Of a DNA stretch of 64,000 bases, positions 61,507-64,000 are shown one piece after another. Each line of letters begins with the position of its first letter. Positions within the stretch are counted from its first letter, which is position 1. The notes beneath the pieces were generated by a model. It was not told the DNA's origin, ran no database searches, and saw nothing but the letters and a program-made list of their open reading frames with translations. A program made the translations under genes and the position numbers. Origin of the DNA: an uncultured Pelagibacteraceae bacterium (GTDB taxonomy: Bacteria; Pseudomonadota; Alphaproteobacteria; Pelagibacterales; Pelagibacteraceae); contig CACJLN010000003.1 in assembly GCA_902594255.1 (NCBI GenBank), forward strand, positions 34,911 through 98,910. The letters run 5' to 3'.

Positions 61507-63285
61507 TTGAACAAATTTAGAAGTCATAATTGTAATGCTTTAAGAAAAAAAGATGTAGGTAATGAGGTTCGGTTATCAGGCTGGATTAATAAAAAACGTG
61601 ATCATGGTAATTTACTTTTTATAGATTTAAGAGATAATTATGGAATTACTCAATGTATAATTGATAAAAAAAATCCCCAATTTAATGATCTTGAAAAAAT
61701 TCAATTAGAAACTGTAATACAAATTAACGGTATTGTAATTAATAGGTCGATTGAAACGATTAATAAAGAAATTGAAACTGGTGAAATAGAAGTGTCTATA
61801 AAAAGTCATGAGATTTTAGGTAAATGCAAAGAGTTACCTTTACCTGTTTTTAGTGATCAAGAATATGCCGAAGAGATAAGATTAAAATATCGTTTTTTAG
61901 ATCTTAGAAGAAAAAAGATTCATGAAAATATTTTACTAAGGTCTAATGTAATTTCATTTATAAGAAATGAAATGAATAATATGGGTTTTTTAGAATTTCA
62001 AACTCCTATTTTAACCTCATCAAGTCCAGAAGGTGCAAGAGATTTTCTTGTACCAAGTAGATTAAATCCAGGAAAATTTTACGCTCTTCCACAAGCACCA
62101 CAACAATTCAAACAATTAATAATGGTATCAGGTTTTGATAAATATTTTCAAATTGCTCCATGCTTTAGAGATGAAGATGCTCGAGCCGACCGAAGTCCTG
62201 GAGAATTTTATCAATTAGACTTAGAGATGTCATTTGTTGATCAACAAGATATTTTTAACGTAGTCGAAAAATTATTACTCAATACTTTTAAAAAATTTTC
62301 TAACAAAAAAATTATAACAGTTAAGTTTCCTAAAATTTCCTACTCTGATGCATTATTAAAATATGGTAGTGATAAACCTGATTTAAGAAATCCATTAATC
62401 ATTAATGACATTACTGAAATTTTTATTAGAGATGATGTATATTTTGATTTATTCAAAAAACTCGTGAAATCAGGATCAAAAGTAAGATGTATTGTTACTA
62501 AAAATACAAAAAATAAACCGAGGAGTTTTTTTGACAATATTGATAACTGGGCTAAAGAACAAGGTGCCTCTGGACTAGCCTATTTTACATTTGAAGAGGG
62601 AATTTCAGCAAAAGGACCAATTGGAAAATTTTTTTCTAAAGAATCTTTAGAGGAGATAATGAAAAAAACTAAAGCAAAAATTGGTGATAGTATTTTTTTA
62701 GCATGTGAAAAAAAAACTGAAGTAGAAAAGATTACCTCTTTAGCAAGAGATAAACTTGCTGAAGATTTAAAATTGATTGATGAAAATACGTTTGCTTTTT
62801 GTTGGATAGTCGATTATCCAATGTATGAAAAAGATGAATTAAGTAATAAGATTAAATTTAGTCACAATCCATTTTCCATGCCTCAGGGAGATCTAAAACA
62901 AATAAATTTTGAAAAGCCATTAGATATTCTTGCATATCAATATGATATTGTCTGCAATGGTATAGAACTTTCATCTGGAGCCATAAGAAATCATATACCA
63001 GAATTAATGTATAAACTTTTTTCGATAGCAGGATATAATAAAGAAGAAGTAAATGAAAAATTTAGTGGTATGATTAATGCGTTAAGTTATGGCGCACCAC
63101 CTCATGGAGGTATAGCTCCCGGAATTGATAGAATTGTTATGCTCTTAGCTAATGAAAAAAATATAAGGGAAGTAACAATGTTTCCAATGAATCAAAATGC
63201 TCAAGATTTGATGATGAATGCTCCTTCTGATGTAACTGATAATCAACTTAAAGAACTTAACTTATCTTTAAAGTTAAAAAAATGA
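61507..63285 (+). CDS. aspS: Aspartyl-tRNA synthetase
   Basis: A class II synthetase of 592 residues. It has the N-terminal OB-fold anticodon domain (VRLSGWINKKRDHGNLLFIDLRD), motif 2 in CFRDEDARADRSPGEFYQLDLEMSF, the bacterial GAD insert (residues about 290-400) and motif 3 in GGIAPGIDRIVMLL. It begins with a TTG directly after the hdaA stop; no ATG preserves the N-terminus. Because the GAD-bearing form is often non-discriminating in bacteria lacking AsnRS, its specificity is open. Confidence 0.95.
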   Translation: MNKFRSHNCNALRKKDVGNEVRLSGWINKKRDHGNLLFIDLRDNYGITQCIIDKKNPQFNDLEKIQLETVIQINGIVINRSIETINKEIETGEIEVSIKSHEILGKCKELPLPVFSDQEYAEEIRLKYRFLDLRRKKIHENILLRSNVISFIRNEMNNMGFLEFQTPILTSSSPEGARDFLVPSRLNPGKFYALPQAPQQFKQLIMVSGFDKYFQIAPCFRDEDARADRSPGEFYQLDLEMSFVDQQDIFNVVEKLLLNTFKKFSNKKIITVKFPKISYSDALLKYGSDKPDLRNPLIINDITEIFIRDDVYFDLFKKLVKSGSKVRCIVTKNTKNKPRSFFDNIDNWAKEQGASGLAYFTFEEGISAKGPIGKFFSKESLEEIMKKTKAKIGDSIFLACEKKTEVEKITSLARDKLAEDLKLIDENTFAFCWIVDYPMYEKDELSNKIKFSHNPFSMPQGDLKQINFEKPLDILAYQYDIVCNGIELSSGAIRNHIPELMYKLFSIAGYNKEEVNEKFSGMINALSYGAPPHGGIAPGIDRIVMLLANEKNIREVTMFPMNQNAQDLMMNAPSDVTDNQLKELNLSLKLKK

Positions 63286-63286
63286 T

Positions 63287-64000
63287 TTATTTTTTTCCTT
63301 TTAAACTAATTTTAACATCAGACAGGTCTACTAAATTCTTTTTATAATTATTTCTAACAAACCCTTTACTTGTAATATCTTTAACAATTTTTAGTAAATT
63401 ATTTTGCTCATCTGAGTTTTGGTCATCCAGTATAGAACTATCCGAAGATCCTATTGCAGGTGTGTGGGCAAGATCCTCGCGGTTTTGATAAGAAATAGCT
63501 AACTCCCTAAAAATATAATCTAGAATGGATGAGGCAGTCAATATCCTATCATTACCGTGAACTTTTCCAGAGGGCTCAAACTTTGTTCCTACAAACGCGC
63601 TTATAAATTCGTCTAATGGAACTCCATATTGAAGACCTAAAGAGACTGCTATAGCAAAATTATTCATTAAAGCTTTAACTAACTCTCCCTCTTTACTTGT
63701 ATCAATAAAAATTTCCCCAATTTTACCATCTTCATATTCTCCAGTATGTAAATAAACTTTATGATCTCCAATTGTGGCTTTCTGAATGTATCCCTTTCTC
63801 CTGTCCGGCATGCTAAATCTTTTGCTATTATTCTCTAAACTTGTTTTTTTTGATTTAATAATTTTTTCTAAATTATTTTTTTCGTATTTTTGATTATTCT
63901 TAGAAACTTCAACATGACTATCTATAACTTTATTATTCTTTGGATCTAAATTTTTTGTTTTTCTATTGTCAAGCTTGACATCTAAGACCTCAAATTTTCC
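63287..64000 (-). CDS. nrdJ: Vitamin B12-dependent ribonucleotide reductase, C-terminal part (5' end outside window)
   Basis: The frame is open to the right-hand edge, so only the last 237 residues are seen. The region from [21 protein letters not shown] through [24 protein letters not shown] to [20 protein letters not shown] matches the TSCPD-containing C-terminus of class II (adenosylcobalamin) ribonucleotide reductase. The lysine/asparagine-rich region before it looks like a linker. The usual C-terminal cysteine pair used in re-reduction is not evident in the last 40 residues. It converges on aspS with one intergenic base. Confidence 0.88.
   Translation of the reverse strand, partial: GKFEVLDVKLDNRKTKNLDPKNNKVIDSHVEVSKNNQKYEKNNLEKIIKSKKTSLENNSKRFSMPDRRKGYIQKATIGDHKVYLHTGEYEDGKIGEIFIDTSKEGELVKALMNNFAIAVSLGLQYGVPLDEFISAFVGTKFEPSGKVHGNDRILTASSILDYIFRELAISYQNREDLAHTPAIGSSDSSILDDQNSDEQNNLLKIVKDITSKGFVRNNYKKNLVDLSDVKISLKGKK

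Noticed and set aside
1..64000. CRISPR arrays, insertion sequences, prophage or integrases
   Set aside because: No spaced direct repeats, terminal inverted repeats, transposase or phage structural genes were seen.

Overview
The window is a gene-dense, AT-rich stretch of chromosome from an alphaproteobacterium. It most likely belongs to the SAR11 clade (Pelagibacterales). The evidence is the very low GC content, near-zero intergenic space, frequent start/stop overlaps, lysine/isoleucine/asparagine-rich proteins, a tandem glycine riboswitch ahead of gcvTHP, NAD-dependent formate dehydrogenase, TRAP transport, a eukaryote-like NADP isocitrate dehydrogenase and alphaproteobacterial gene orders (fabD-fabG-acpP; rsmA-pdxA-surA-lptD-lptG-lptF; purN-purM/DUF2066/hdaA; rpsF-rpsR-rplI-dnaB; cvpA-purF). 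I see no rRNA, tRNA, CRISPR array, insertion sequence or prophage. No gene-free gap exceeds 300 bases.

Region by region. 1-8890: the 3' end of alaS faces icd; then a forward run with phospholipid head-group genes (psd, pssA), a glycosyltransferase, rlmE, and guanine-nucleotide and pantothenate genes (guaB without CBS domains, a TPR protein, guaA, panB). 8887-16215: TerC protein, a TRAP transporter (dctP, hairpin, dctQ, dctM), a small TPR lipoprotein-like or secreted protein, and 5-oxoprolinase pxpA divergent from pxpB-pxpC-EamA. 16216-24496: glycine riboswitch, gcvT-gcvH-gcvP, then with almost no gap a membrane-lipid modification set (FAD oxidoreductase, DUF1365, Cfa-like methyltransferase, DUF3833 lipoprotein). 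24493-33282: SDR, TspO, a DAO-family oxidase, SelO, an exported MsrA, formate dehydrogenase, HPP protein, NifU-like scaffold, and an EamA transporter with a glycine-amidinotransferase homologue. 33351-41306: a lysine/glutamate-rich coiled-coil protein, MFS and EamA carriers, gshA-gshB, a PhnZ-like HD protein, purF and cvpA. 41313-46305: an RND exporter, dnaB and three ribosomal protein genes. 46391-57787: fatty-acid genes with acpP directly next to gmk, then rsmA, pdxA, surA, lptD, lptG, lptF and pepA. 57780-64000: ndk, purN-purM, DUF2066, hdaA, aspS and the 3' end of a class II ribonucleotide reductase.

Functionally the window is mostly core metabolism: purine supply (guaB, guaA, purF, purM, purN, gmk, ndk, nrdJ), C1/glycine/formate metabolism (gcvTHP, fdh, amidinotransferase), redox and thiol defence (gshAB, msrA, selO) and envelope assembly. 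The points most worth a second look are: a perfect 10-nt complement that would pair the inter-aptamer linker of the glycine riboswitch with the gcvT start; apparent read-through of that operon into lipid genes; a 24-bp perfect palindrome that encodes the same C-terminal residues and stop on both strands at gmk/rsmA; a PhnZ-type HD protein with its putative metal ligands intact; the TRAP/5-oxoprolinase neighbourhood; and an acpP locus lacking fabF. I do not see a clearly novel multi-gene defence or mobile system here.
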